Shown in pieces: positions 43,452 to 52,422 of a stretch of 64,000 nt of DNA (position 1 is its first letter; every line of letters starts with the position of its first letter). Source of the stretch: Wocania_A sp965224845. GTDB taxonomy: Bacteria; Bacteroidota; Bacteroidia; Flavobacteriales; Flavobacteriaceae. The notes under the pieces are model-generated. The model did no database searches. It was not told where the DNA came from and worked only from the letters and a program-made list of their open reading frames with translations. The translations under genes were made by a program, and so were the position numbers. Where the stretch lies: assembly GCA_965224845.1 (NCBI GenBank), contig CBDDAJ010000015.1, forward strand, positions 186,001-250,000. The letters run 5' to 3'.

Positions 43452-45206
43452 ATGTACAGAAGTCATAATTGTGGCGAATTAAATGCCTCTAATATCAATA
43501 CAGAAGTAACCCTTGCAGGATGGGTGCAAAAATCTCGTGATAAAGGATTTATTGTTTGGGTAGATTTGCGTGACCGCTATGGTATTACTCAATTGGTTTT
43601 TGACGAGGAAAGAACATCAAAAACCATGCTGGAACAAGCTCAAAATCTGGGTCGCGAGTTTGTTATTCAAGTAACTGGAACTGTTATAGAACGCGCTTCA
43701 AAAAACCCCAATATCCCTACGGGAGATATTGAAATCTTAGTCTCTGAATTAAATGTTTTGAACGAAGCCAAATTACCTCCTTTTACTATTGAAGACAAAA
43801 CTGATGGCGGTGAGGACTTAAGAATGAAATATCGCTATTTAGATATTCGTCGTAATCCTGTAAAAAATAGTTTAATTTTTAGGGCAAAGGTTACTCAAGA
43901 GGTTCGGAATTACTTATCAAAAGAAGGTTTTATAGAAGTTGAAACACCATATTTAATAAAGTCGACTCCCGAAGGGGCTCGCGATTTTGTTGTCCCTTCT
44001 CGTATGAATGAAGGTCAATTTTATGCCCTTCCACAATCGCCTCAAACTTTTAAGCAATTGCTTATGGTTGGAGGCATGGATAAATATTTTCAGATCGTAA
44101 AATGTTTTAGAGACGAAGATTTACGTGCCGACAGACAACCTGAATTTACACAGATTGACTGTGAAATGGCGTTTATTGAGCAAGAAGATATTTTAAATGC
44201 TTTTGAAGGTTTAACACGCCATTTGTTAAAAGAAGTTAACGGCGTTGAAGTTGATACATTTCCACGACTGCTTTATGATGATGCCATGCGTTTATATGGG
44301 AATGATAAACCAGACATTCGTTTCGGGATGGAATTTGGTGAGCTTAACGATGTGGCACAACATAAAGCCTTTAATGTTTTTAACCATGCTGAATTAGTTG
44401 TTGGAATTGCAGTTCCCGGAGGAAATAGTTATACCAGAAAAGATATTGACAAATTAGTTGATTGGGTAAAACGTCCGCAAATTGGTGCTTTAGGTATGGT
44501 GTATTGCCGCTGCAACGATGATGGCTCGTATAAATCGTCTGTCGATAAGTTTTACGATCAAGACGATTTAGCAAAATGGGCAGAAGTTACAGGCGCTAAT
44601 GCCGGTGATTTAATTTGTGTGTTGTCTGGTGAAACAAATAAAGTACGTGCGCAATTAAGCGCTTTACGTATGGAATTAGCAGAACGTTTAGGATTAAGAG
44701 ACCCTAAAGTTTTTGCTCCACTATGGGTAATTGACTTTCCTTTATTGGAATTGGATGAGGAAACAGGGCATTACCATGCCATGCATCATCCATTTACATC
44801 GCCTAAGCCCGGACAAATAGAATTATTAGACAGCAAACCTGGAGAAGTAAAAGCTAATGCCTACGATTTAGTTTTAAATGGAAATGAAATAGGAGGCGGT
44901 TCTATTAGAATACACGATAAAGCAACACAGGCTATCATGCTAAAGCATTTAGGCTTTTCTGAAGAAGAAGCTAAAGCACAGTTTGGGTTTTTAATGGACG
45001 CCTTCGAATATGGTGCCCCACCTCATGGCGGGCTGGCTTTTGGGTTAGACCGATTGGTAGCTATTTTAGGAGGGCAAGAAACCATTAGAGATTTTATTGC
45101 TTTTCCAAAAAACAATTCAGGACGCGATGTGATGATCGATGCTCCTGCTCCAATTGATGACGAGCAACTAACAGAGTTAAGTTTAAAACTTAATTTAAAA
45201 TCATAA
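43452..45206 (+). CDS. aspS: Aspartyl-tRNA synthetase
   Basis: The enzyme charges tRNA-Asp. I start it at ATG 43452 (MYRSHNCGEL); an in-frame TTG at 43431 lies inside the promoter's -7 element. The 584-residue protein has the N-terminal OB-fold anticodon domain (LAGWVQKSRDKGFIVWVDLRDRYG), the bacterial GAD insert, and class II motifs: motif 2 KCFRDEDLRADRQPEFTQID and motif 3 GLAFGLDRL near the end. The terminator after it is strong. Confidence 0.98.
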   Translation: MYRSHNCGELNASNINTEVTLAGWVQKSRDKGFIVWVDLRDRYGITQLVFDEERTSKTMLEQAQNLGREFVIQVTGTVIERASKNPNIPTGDIEILVSELNVLNEAKLPPFTIEDKTDGGEDLRMKYRYLDIRRNPVKNSLIFRAKVTQEVRNYLSKEGFIEVETPYLIKSTPEGARDFVVPSRMNEGQFYALPQSPQTFKQLLMVGGMDKYFQIVKCFRDEDLRADRQPEFTQIDCEMAFIEQEDILNAFEGLTRHLLKEVNGVEVDTFPRLLYDDAMRLYGNDKPDIRFGMEFGELNDVAQHKAFNVFNHAELVVGIAVPGGNSYTRKDIDKLVDWVKRPQIGALGMVYCRCNDDGSYKSSVDKFYDQDDLAKWAEVTGANAGDLICVLSGETNKVRAQLSALRMELAERLGLRDPKVFAPLWVIDFPLLELDEETGHYHAMHHPFTSPKPGQIELLDSKPGEVKANAYDLVLNGNEIGGGSIRIHDKATQAIMLKHLGFSEEEAKAQFGFLMDAFEYGAPPHGGLAFGLDRLVAILGGQETIRDFIAFPKNNSGRDVMIDAPAPIDDEQLTELSLKLNLKS

Positions 45207-45211
45207 AATCT

Positions 45212-45237
45212 AAATCCTGCTTTTTGCAGGATTTTTT
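45212..45237 (+). terminator. Terminator after aspS
   Basis: AAATCCTGC pairs with GCAGGATTT around a TTTTT loop and is followed by TTTT. Confidence 0.85.
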
Positions 45238-45251
45238 AGTAGTTTTATAAC

Positions 45252-47039
45252 ATGCCTATCAATGGTAAAAGTCTTTTAAGAAAATTTCTTATTTGGAAAT
45301 ACAAACATATTTCCGAGAGGAACTTCATCTATATTTTAAGCGTTCTTGTTGGATTTTTAGCAGGAATAGGTACCGTTTCACTTAAAAACATAACCCATTA
45401 CATTCAGCTTCTTTTTGAAATAAATATTTTTAAAAATTATCAAAACTCTTTATACTTTATTTTTCCTATAATCGGCCTCTTACTTGTTTATATAATTAAG
45501 CAAAACTGGTTAAAAAAACATATAGGCCATGGGATATCAACCACATTATATGCCATTTCAAAGCTCAACGGAATTATTCCAAGGTATAATATTTTTGCAG
45601 CATTAATAACAGCACCTATTACTGTTGGTTTTGGGGGTTCGGTAGGACTACAGGGGCCAGCTGTAAGTGTAGGGTCTGCTTTAGGCTCTAACGCCGCCCG
45701 GTTGTTCCATATGAACACAAAAACCAGAATGCTACTCATTGGCTGTGCATCGGCTGGCGCTATGGCATCTATGTTTAAAGCGCCTATAGCAGCTATAGTT
45801 TTTGCTGTCGAAATTTTTAGTTTAGATATTGCTTTTGCTTCATTAGTTCCCCTGTTATTAGCATCTGCTTCTGCAGTTATCACCTCTTACTTTTTTTTAG
45901 GAACCGATGTTTTACTGCGGTTCGAGTTAACTGATAAATTTGAAATTAACGACATCCTTTTCTATATTGTTTTAGGTTTGGTAACAGGACTTTCCTCTGT
46001 TTATTTTTCAAAAGTATTTTTCGGAATTACCAATTTTTTTAAGCAATTTAAAAGTAGAGCAAAACGCCTTTTAATAGGCGGTTTAGCTATTGGTAGTTTA
46101 CTTTATCTCATTCCCCCTTTATACGGTGAAGGTTATGGGATAATGAACAATCTATTAAAAGGGGACCATATGAGTGCGATAGGGGCAACACCTTTTAACC
46201 TTGATTTAAGTAATATTTGGATTGTTATCGGGTTGTTAATTGGTATTGCCGTTTTTAAAGCAATTGCAATGACAACCACATTTGGAGCCGGTGGTGTTGG
46301 TGGTGTATTTATTCCAACCCTGGTTATGGGAAGCACTTTAGGAAATGCCTTTGCAAAAATAATTAATAATATAGGGTTTGGCTTTCAGGTTTCAGAATCT
46401 AATTTTACCTTAATAGGAATGACAGGCTTAATGGCCGGAGTACTTCATGCGCCCTTAACCGCTATATTTCTTATTGCTGAAATAACTGGAGGCTATGAAC
46501 TATTTGTACCCCTCATGATAGTTTCGGCCATATCTTTTGCTATTACAAAATATTATATTTCACACTCTATATATACTTTAAAACTTGCCAAACGCGGAGA
46601 GTTAATAACCCACGACAAGGATCAAAATGTTCTAATGGTTTTGAATATCGACAAGGTAATCGAAACCAATTTTATTGTTCTTACTCCAGACATGATGCTG
46701 CGGGATATCTTAAAAAACGCGGTTGCTAAATCATCAAGAAACCATTTCCCTGTAGTGAATGATGCTCATGAGTTTTTAGGGGTTATAAGATTAGATGACA
46801 TCAGGCATATGATGTTCGACTCAGAGCTTTACGATAAAGTAAATGCCGCAAGTTTAATGCATGCCGATGCCGGAATTATTAATTATGAAAACGATTCTAT
46901 GAATGCCATTATGAATAAATTCAAAACCAGTGGTGCCTGGAATTTGCCTGTTATCAAAAACGGGAAATATTATGGTTACATCTCAAAATCAAAACTATTA
47001 ACGGCTTATAGGCAACAATTAATTAATTTTACTAAATAG
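45252..47039 (+). CDS. ClC-family chloride channel/transporter with C-terminal CBS domains
   Basis: The 595-residue membrane protein has about ten to twelve helices typical of ClC and then two CBS domains (about residues 450-585) that may bind a nucleotide and regulate it. Selectivity motifs differ from the usual ones: GHGIS instead of GSGIP, GLQGP (Gln134) instead of GREGP, while GVFIP matches GxFxP. The Glu of GREGP is the gating and proton-coupling residue in CLC transporters. It follows aspS and is about 30 bp ahead of a small membrane-protein gene. Confidence 0.93.
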   Translation: MPINGKSLLRKFLIWKYKHISERNFIYILSVLVGFLAGIGTVSLKNITHYIQLLFEINIFKNYQNSLYFIFPIIGLLLVYIIKQNWLKKHIGHGISTTLYAISKLNGIIPRYNIFAALITAPITVGFGGSVGLQGPAVSVGSALGSNAARLFHMNTKTRMLLIGCASAGAMASMFKAPIAAIVFAVEIFSLDIAFASLVPLLLASASAVITSYFFLGTDVLLRFELTDKFEINDILFYIVLGLVTGLSSVYFSKVFFGITNFFKQFKSRAKRLLIGGLAIGSLLYLIPPLYGEGYGIMNNLLKGDHMSAIGATPFNLDLSNIWIVIGLLIGIAVFKAIAMTTTFGAGGVGGVFIPTLVMGSTLGNAFAKIINNIGFGFQVSESNFTLIGMTGLMAGVLHAPLTAIFLIAEITGGYELFVPLMIVSAISFAITKYYISHSIYTLKLAKRGELITHDKDQNVLMVLNIDKVIETNFIVLTPDMMLRDILKNAVAKSSRNHFPVVNDAHEFLGVIRLDDIRHMMFDSELYDKVNAASLMHADAGIINYENDSMNAIMNKFKTSGAWNLPVIKNGKYYGYISKSKLLTAYRQQLINFTK

Positions 47040-47068
47040 ATTAGAAAACCATTAATGATTTTGTACAA

Positions 47069-47305
47069 ATGAAATACCTCATTTTAATATTAACAATAAT
47101 AGCACTAACCAGTATCATTTTAGGTTTTACACTTCATTTAGAATACTCTCAAAAACTAATTGGCTTTGGTGTAGCAGGGCTTTTTTTTATTGTATTCCCT
47201 TTATTTTCTTATTACCGCTGGAAAGATAAAGATGTAAAAGATTATATGCTTACCAAAGAAAATCTTGACAAAATGCGCAAACGTGAAGGCGATACACGTA
47301 AATAA
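47069..47305 (+). CDS. Small two-helix membrane protein, unknown
   Basis: The 78-residue protein has two hydrophobic helices (YLILILTIIALTSIILGFTL and LIGFGVAGLFFIVFPLFSYY) and a charged lysine/arginine-rich cytoplasmic tail (RWKDKDVKDYMLTKENLDKMRKREG). I do not recognise a named family; it may be cotranscribed with the ClC gene 30 bp upstream. Signs of a real gene are the topology and good codon use. Confidence 0.7.
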   Translation: MKYLILILTIIALTSIILGFTLHLEYSQKLIGFGVAGLFFIVFPLFSYYRWKDKDVKDYMLTKENLDKMRKREGDTRK

Positions 47306-47475
47306 TTTGGCCTTACCTTACAGATCGTGCTTTCCGTTTTATCTTTTTTAAAGCTTTGCTTCGGTATCTTCAACCAAAAAATATTTTGGTCTCGATAATC
47401 TCAAAAAAGGATGCCACTGCAATCACTAACGCAGAAAATGACTCACTATTTACCGAGTTCAAACTAATACTTAAA

Positions 47476-47513
47476 CAGATTGCCACGTCGTACCTGCCTC
47501 ACAATGACAAGAC
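47476..47513. repeat. Fragment of a dispersed intergenic repeat
   Basis: The segment CAGATTGCCACGTCG...TGCCTCACAATGAC is a partial copy (reverse orientation) of the CGTCATTGCGAGG...CAATCTG sequence found scattered between genes in many Bacteroidetes. The rest of the 216-bp gap (47306-47521) has no gene I would support. Confidence 0.6.
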
Positions 47514-47521
47514 AAATTATA

Positions 47522-47971
47522 TCAATTCAAATTTCGCTTTTCAATAAAAAACCGTTTTAAGATTTCAGAAGCGTCATCGGCCAACACACCGCCTTTAATA
47601 ATTGTTTTAGGGTGTAATTTGGTTTTTAAATTAATACAGCCGCGTTCGGGGTCTCTAGCACCAAAAACAATATTAGAAATCTGACTCCAATACAAAGCTC
47701 CGGCACACATTTGACAAGGCTCTAACGTAACATACAAGGTGCATTTTTGCAAATATTTCCCCCCTAAAAAATTAGCTGCAGCGGTTATGGCTTGCATTTC
47801 GGCATGAGCCGTAACATCATTTAAGGTTTCTGTTAAATTATGCCCACGAGCAATAATTTTATTATCAATAACAATAACAGCGCCAACAGGAACTTCTCCT
47901 TTTTCAAAAGCCGCTTCGGCTTCCTGAAGGGCGCGTTTCATAAAATAAGTATCGTCAAATGGTTCTATCAT
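47522..47971 (-). CDS. tadA: tRNA-specific adenosine deaminase family protein
   Basis: TadA converts A34 of tRNA-Arg to inosine. The 149-residue protein has the cytidine-deaminase zinc motifs HAEMQAI (with catalytic Glu) and EPCQMC, and the conserved GGKYL and VFGARDPERG segments. A guanine or cytosine deaminase of the same fold is possible. A -7 element TATTTTTG lies on the minus strand at 47984 to 47977, with the start codon six bases beyond its last base. Confidence 0.9.
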   Translation of the reverse strand: MIEPFDDTYFMKRALQEAEAAFEKGEVPVGAVIVIDNKIIARGHNLTETLNDVTAHAEMQAITAAANFLGGKYLQKCTLYVTLEPCQMCAGALYWSQISNIVFGARDPERGCINLKTKLHPKTIIKGGVLADDASEILKRFFIEKRNLN

Positions 47972-47976
47972 ATTGA

Positions 47977-47984
47977 CAAAAATA
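47977..47984 (-). promoter_or_regulatory. -7 element of tadA
   Basis: TATTTTTG on the minus strand fits TAnnTTTG and lies directly before the tadA start, so the message is predicted nearly leaderless. It sits just after the end of the LytTR gene. Confidence 0.5.
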
Positions 47985-47989
47985 CAATT

Positions 47990-49564
47990 TCAAAACTTAT
48001 CTTTATAGCTTCTGGATAATGGAATTTGTTCTTTGTTTATTAACATCAAAGACGTAGAATTTACTTGTTTTATAAAATTAGAATTTACAATATAAGAGCG
48101 ATGGCACTGAATAAAATTAGGGGGCAGTTCTTCTTTTATTTGACTAAGCTTACCTCTAACGGTGTGCTTTTTATCGTTCTGTGTCACCACTTCCAGATAA
48201 TGATCATCTGATTTTATATACATCAAATCTGATATATAAACTTTGGTTTTATCCTTTAAAACAATATGATTTTTAATGACGATACTTTTAAGTTCATCAA
48301 GCTTTTGAAGAGTTTCTGATTGTTCTTCTTCTAAAACTATACTTTTCTTTTTGTAACGCTTGTAGAGGTAGAAAATGAAAATTAGGATAAGTGTTAATAC
48401 GCCTAACATAGGAATAATGGTTAACAATGTAGATTTGAGCTCCCTTTTTTCTCGATTCTCTTTTTCTAAATTCTTGACTATTTCATCATAATCATATTTA
48501 GTTTCCATAGTAATAATTTGGCGAGTGTTTTCGATTTGCTTTAACTCATCTTTTACCTCTGTCATTTTCTTAAAATAGAATAAAGCACTATCCGATTGTT
48601 TTAAGTTATTGTAGCATTTATATAACCACTCATTGGTAAACATTTTATATAACTGCTTTTTATCTCTGATTAAACTTTTTTTAAAATACGGAATTGCTTT
48701 TTCAAACTCTTTTTTCTTAAAATAATTGATTGCTATATTATTTTCTAATGTCGCTACGCTCCTTCTTGCTTGCATATTGCTTATATCGTTATATAAAGAT
48801 TTAGATGCTAAAAAACTTTTATTCGACTCATTATAATCTCCTAACCAATCCCCCTGATAAATACCAAGCATAGTATAATATTTTGCTCGATGATGTTTAT
48901 TTGAATTTGATTGATTTAGTAATTGATCGAATAATAATTTCATTTCAGCTTTCCTAAAACTTTTAGCAGTAGAATCTTTATCGAACAAAAAGTCCTTTAC
49001 AAAAAGATTATATTGAATTTTATAGTATGTTGCCCAAAAATGGTCAACAATCGAGTCTTTTTTATATCTGTTTAATTGACTAACATGATTTTTTAGTCTT
49101 ATAGTGTCATTTCTTGCGTTATAAATAATATAATTGCATAGCCGTTTCAAGGACTCATTTATTGATAAAGTATCTTTATTCTTCTTATACCACTTATAAG
49201 CTTGAAAATAACTATCATATATTTCTGCTTTTTTTGATTTTCCTAAATGATAGATATCAGCTATCAAATACTTAAATAAAATAGAATCCTTATTTTTAGG
49301 GGCTTTTAGTTTATACAACTCTGTGGTATCAACCTTATTGTCTTTTAAATAGTAATTGATTTTCTTTAGAAAAAGGAGCTTTAATTCTTCATTTTTAAGT
49401 CTATTTGTAAAATCAAGTGCTTTATTGTAATCATCTAATTTTAGTGCATAATTTATACTGTCAATAGTATTTTGTGAAAAAACATTAACAAAATATAAAG
49501 ATAGAATTGCAGTAAGAATTATTTTGTCTTTTTTCAAAAGATATATCAATTGTTTGTTTTTCAA
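47990..49564 (-). CDS. TPR-repeat membrane protein with C-terminal LytTR DNA-binding domain
   Basis: The 524-residue protein has an N-terminal hydrophobic segment that serves as signal or anchor, about 330 residues of tetratricopeptide-like helices, a transmembrane helix (LLTIIPMLGVLTLILIFIFYL) and a cytoplasmic LytTR domain (TKVYISDLMYIKSDDHYLEVV ... QCHRSYIVNSNFIKQV). It appears to be a one-component sensor: outer TPR domain, membrane, DNA-binding end. It is the last gene of the seven-gene minus-strand operon and could be its regulator. The start overlaps the stop of the 228-residue gene by 4 bp (ATGA). Confidence 0.9.
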   Translation of the reverse strand: MKNKQLIYLLKKDKIILTAILSLYFVNVFSQNTIDSINYALKLDDYNKALDFTNRLKNEELKLLFLKKINYYLKDNKVDTTELYKLKAPKNKDSILFKYLIADIYHLGKSKKAEIYDSYFQAYKWYKKNKDTLSINESLKRLCNYIIYNARNDTIRLKNHVSQLNRYKKDSIVDHFWATYYKIQYNLFVKDFLFDKDSTAKSFRKAEMKLLFDQLLNQSNSNKHHRAKYYTMLGIYQGDWLGDYNESNKSFLASKSLYNDISNMQARRSVATLENNIAINYFKKKEFEKAIPYFKKSLIRDKKQLYKMFTNEWLYKCYNNLKQSDSALFYFKKMTEVKDELKQIENTRQIITMETKYDYDEIVKNLEKENREKRELKSTLLTIIPMLGVLTLILIFIFYLYKRYKKKSIVLEEEQSETLQKLDELKSIVIKNHIVLKDKTKVYISDLMYIKSDDHYLEVVTQNDKKHTVRGKLSQIKEELPPNFIQCHRSYIVNSNFIKQVNSTSLMLINKEQIPLSRSYKDKF

Positions 49565-50247
49565 GGTCCCCCAGGAGGTACCGGTTTTCCGTTACATTCA
49601 TAGCCCCCGCCTGTATTCACATTGCTTGGTATTAGGTCATAACAACCCATAGATTTTAAATCTTTACCTTTAGTATCTTCAACATAAAAACTTATAGTAG
49701 CTTTTTCATGATTACTTATTAGTATTGGATGTTCATCATTGTGAATTCCATAAACATAATCAGACTCATTTTTGCCTGATTTCCCTTTAACTAATTTAAA
49801 AGATATCTGAACATGTTTACTCGTACTCGTTGGTAAGGTCTTTATGCCCCCTATCTTAAATTCGGGATAGTTTCCAGTAGCCTTTAAAATATTAAAAAAG
49901 AACAATTTTACTTCAAGTGTATTTATCGCATATACTGAATCATTATGTTTACTACCATTAAATCTTCCAACTACACTATACATATTGTTATTTGTATCAT
50001 CATCACTTTCAAAACATGGTTGAAACAGAAGTGTTTGAAAATTACAATGATCATCAATTTTATAATAAAGATGAGTATCGACTAAATTTTCTATTTTCGG
50101 AATTCTTTGTTTAGAGGTACATTTTTCAGTATGTCTCTCTTTTTTACAACATTTAGCAATACCTCTATTATTGTTTTTAAAAATAAGTAAAATAATAACA
50201 AAGATTAGTGCTGCAATTATTATTGTTAATGAGCTTTTGTTTTTCAT
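49561..50247 (-). CDS. Secreted or membrane-anchored protein, unknown
   Basis: The 228-residue protein has an N-terminal membrane helix (LTIIIAALIFVIILLIF), then a Cys-rich stretch (KCCKKERHTEKC) and a probably beta-rich body with a conserved look (ISFKLVKGKSG, YGIHNDEHPILI), ending in PPGGP. I do not recognise it. It lies between the astacin-like lipoprotein gene (14 bp) and the LytTR gene (4 bp overlap), so it may work with one of them. Confidence 0.65.
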   Translation of the reverse strand: MKNKSSLTIIIAALIFVIILLIFKNNNRGIAKCCKKERHTEKCTSKQRIPKIENLVDTHLYYKIDDHCNFQTLLFQPCFESDDDTNNNMYSVVGRFNGSKHNDSVYAINTLEVKLFFFNILKATGNYPEFKIGGIKTLPTSTSKHVQISFKLVKGKSGKNESDYVYGIHNDEHPILISNHEKATISFYVEDTKGKDLKSMGCYDLIPSNVNTGGGYECNGKPVPPGGP

Positions 50248-50261
50248 GATTGTTGTTTTAA

Positions 50262-51167
50262 TTATTTAAATGGGTAATATGCTATAGCTCCTAAGCTATC
50301 CTTTTGTGTGAATTTAAGTTTGTGAGTACCGATACCTTCACAGTAGTAATGCATAACGGACTTGGGATCATAATCTGTTACAGAATTGGTCTGATAAGAT
50401 GATGCTTCTCGGCAAAAATCTTCATCTAACAATATGTGCTCGTGTAAAAAACCCAAAACATGTCCAAGTTCGTGTCTCAAAATACCTGTTTTATCGTAAT
50501 CACTATTAAAATGTACCGGGGTGATTTTGATTTTTCTTAATTCTTTAGCCTGATCAGGAAAGAATGCCCTTGCATTATAAGTTCCTTTAGCCTTTCTAAC
50601 TACAAATGTTAAAGAATCAGGATTGTCATTGGTATCTATAAGGTCGTCAAGTTCAGCAATGTAATTAAATTTCACATTACACAAACCCATCCAGTCTTTA
50701 GTCGCTTTAATCATGTTATTTTTCACACTATCGTATTGAGCAATATTATTAAAAGAAGATTTTACAATGGCATATTTCATATTTAAATGTTCTGGTTGTT
50801 TAATAATCTTATTGCCGATTTTATAACCTAAAAGCTTAGGAGCATTTAATGATACAGGTAAAAAATCCCTTTGATTCTTATATTGATAATATTCCATCTT
50901 TGTCATTAAAAGATCCCCTTCAATTATGTAATAAGGTATTCCATTTACTGTATCAATACTAAAGTTTTTTAAATGATTTTCAAAAACTGAATCGTTTAAG
51001 TTTTCAAAATCTATATCCTCCTTATTAAAATCGATAAACTGAAAAACTGAGGTGTCTGCAAATTTTAATTGATTTATCTCTTTTTTAATATTGTTTTTTT
51101 TCTTGTCTGAAGAACACCCTACACAACATAAAATAGCAAAAATGAATGGAATAAATAAATTTCTCAT
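50262..51167 (-). CDS. Lipoprotein metalloprotease of astacin type (M12A-like)
   Basis: The 301-residue lipoprotein (lipobox CCVGCSSD) has the full astacin zinc signature HELGHVLGFLHEH (about residues 232-244) and the Met-turn SVMHYYCEG, both canonical. The N-terminal 180 residues resemble a prodomain plus the first sub-domain. Astacins cut extracellular or periplasmic proteins; here the protein would face the periplasm or the cell surface. The operon gives no known substrate. Confidence 0.88.
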   Translation of the reverse strand: MRNLFIPFIFAILCCVGCSSDKKKNNIKKEINQLKFADTSVFQFIDFNKEDIDFENLNDSVFENHLKNFSIDTVNGIPYYIIEGDLLMTKMEYYQYKNQRDFLPVSLNAPKLLGYKIGNKIIKQPEHLNMKYAIVKSSFNNIAQYDSVKNNMIKATKDWMGLCNVKFNYIAELDDLIDTNDNPDSLTFVVRKAKGTYNARAFFPDQAKELRKIKITPVHFNSDYDKTGILRHELGHVLGFLHEHILLDEDFCREASSYQTNSVTDYDPKSVMHYYCEGIGTHKLKFTQKDSLGAIAYYPFK

Positions 51168-51213
51168 ATGTAGACGTTTAAATGAAACACTGTAAAACCT
51201 TTTTTTGGTTATT

Positions 51214-52056
51214 TTATTTAATAGGAATTTTTGTTTTTTTTAATTCATTTACATACTTGCTTTCTTCACTATTTAAAATATTTGGGATTAAGCGTTCACT
51301 GAAACCTGAAACAATAGCAATAGATAATGATAATAGAGTTCCCTTTGATGTATTAAAGGTAAGTTTAGATGAATCTAAAAAGCTTACAAAACCTGATTTT
51401 AAAAACCAATATATCAAAACCCCAAAAATCATTGCTAAAACTATCCTTATTATGGCATCTAACCTTGTTCTTCTGTATGGGAGAAACGGATCTATTGGAA
51501 TTGTGCTAATTTTTAAGGTTACAGAAATAAAGCCTCCAACCGCCCCAGCAGATGCTAAATATAACATGTTTATAAAATCCAGACTAAAATCTCTAAAAAA
51601 ATAAGTGCCCGAAATAGTGGTATTATACCACCATAAAACCAAGATTTGAACTATCGTTGCAAACAAAAAAATTGAACAGAGCTTTAGATATTTTAATCTG
51701 GCAATAGATAAAATATTTCCAACGATATTTTTTTTTAGCGTCTCAAATAATGGTTTAAAATCCGTCTTTTCTTCAGAATCAAAAACATTTCGTATCAAAT
51801 TTGCTAGAAAAGGATTGTATCTTTTTTTTAGTTCTGGATTAATATTTAAGGATGATTGTATATCTACTATTATCGATGAATAATTAACCAATTTTTTAGC
51901 TAATACAGTAATTGCGTCAAACCTTAAATCATTTTCATTTATCTCATAAATCAAGTAGTCCACCTTTTTTTCATCAGCCGTTTTTCTATAGAAAATTTTG
52001 CTTATCTCATCTCCTAAAGAATCTTTATCTCCTTTTTTTAACTTTATTAATTCCAT
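51214..52056 (-). CDS. Membrane protein with N-terminal soluble domain and four helices, unknown
   Basis: The 280-residue protein has a hydrophilic, helical N-terminal part of about 120 residues and then four membrane segments (LCSIFLFATIVQILVLWWY, FINMLYLASAGAVGGFISV, IIRIVLAMIFGVLIYWFLK, LLSLSIAIVSGFSERLI) with a short basic tail. The GFSERLIPN motif in the last helix is recurrent in such proteins, but I do not recognise a family. It is three bases downstream of the 112-residue gene, so the pair is surely cotranscribed. Confidence 0.7.
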   Translation of the reverse strand: MELIKLKKGDKDSLGDEISKIFYRKTADEKKVDYLIYEINENDLRFDAITVLAKKLVNYSSIIVDIQSSLNINPELKKRYNPFLANLIRNVFDSEEKTDFKPLFETLKKNIVGNILSIARLKYLKLCSIFLFATIVQILVLWWYNTTISGTYFFRDFSLDFINMLYLASAGAVGGFISVTLKISTIPIDPFLPYRRTRLDAIIRIVLAMIFGVLIYWFLKSGFVSFLDSSKLTFNTSKGTLLSLSIAIVSGFSERLIPNILNSEESKYVNELKKTKIPIK

Positions 52057-52059
52057 GTC

Positions 52060-52398
52060 TTATTCAATCTCTATATTATACTTTTTCAGTATTGAGTTTC
52101 TGTCTACTTCTGTCATTATAATGCTTTTTAGGGAATCCTTTTCGATGTTATGGAATAGGACATCATTAAAGTCTAAATTAATGGTGTTATTTGATTCTCC
52201 TGTAAATTTTAACCCAACATCTAAATTATTGATTTTAGCAAAGGTCCCTATAACTCTTCCAATTGTTCTTTCTTCATTTTCGACTACTTTAATCGTTTTT
52301 CCTTCCTCATTTAAATTCTCTTTTTCTTCAAGCTTTTTAAGGACTTTTAGTAGTTCCAAAATAATTTTTTCAATAGTTTCTTTATTTAAGTTTTCCAT
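52060..52398 (-). CDS. Small soluble protein, unknown
   Basis: The 112-residue protein has no signal peptide or membrane segment. Its first 35 residues are a charged helix (LNKETIEKIILELLKVLKKLEEKENL), then a short beta-like body follows (RTIGRVIGTFAKINNLDVGLKFTGE). I do not recognise it. It lies 24 bp after the outer-membrane-protein gene and 3 bp before the four-helix membrane-protein gene; a cytoplasmic partner of that membrane protein is the simplest guess. Confidence 0.65.
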   Translation of the reverse strand: MENLNKETIEKIILELLKVLKKLEEKENLNEEGKTIKVVENEERTIGRVIGTFAKINNLDVGLKFTGESNNTINLDFNDVLFHNIEKDSLKSIIMTEVDRNSILKKYNIEIE

Positions 52399-52422
52399 AA
52401 TTATTTTCTTTTTTAATCTATG

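Noticed and set aside
47356..47547. 63-codon open frame between the small membrane protein and tadA
   Set aside because: It runs through a dispersed repeat, has no start signals and overlaps the end of tadA.
51182..51604. 140-codon frame on the plus strand opposite the four-helix membrane protein gene
   Set aside because: It is antisense to a gene with clear membrane topology and tight operon spacing; its own sequence looks like the mirror of an AT-rich hydrophobic gene.
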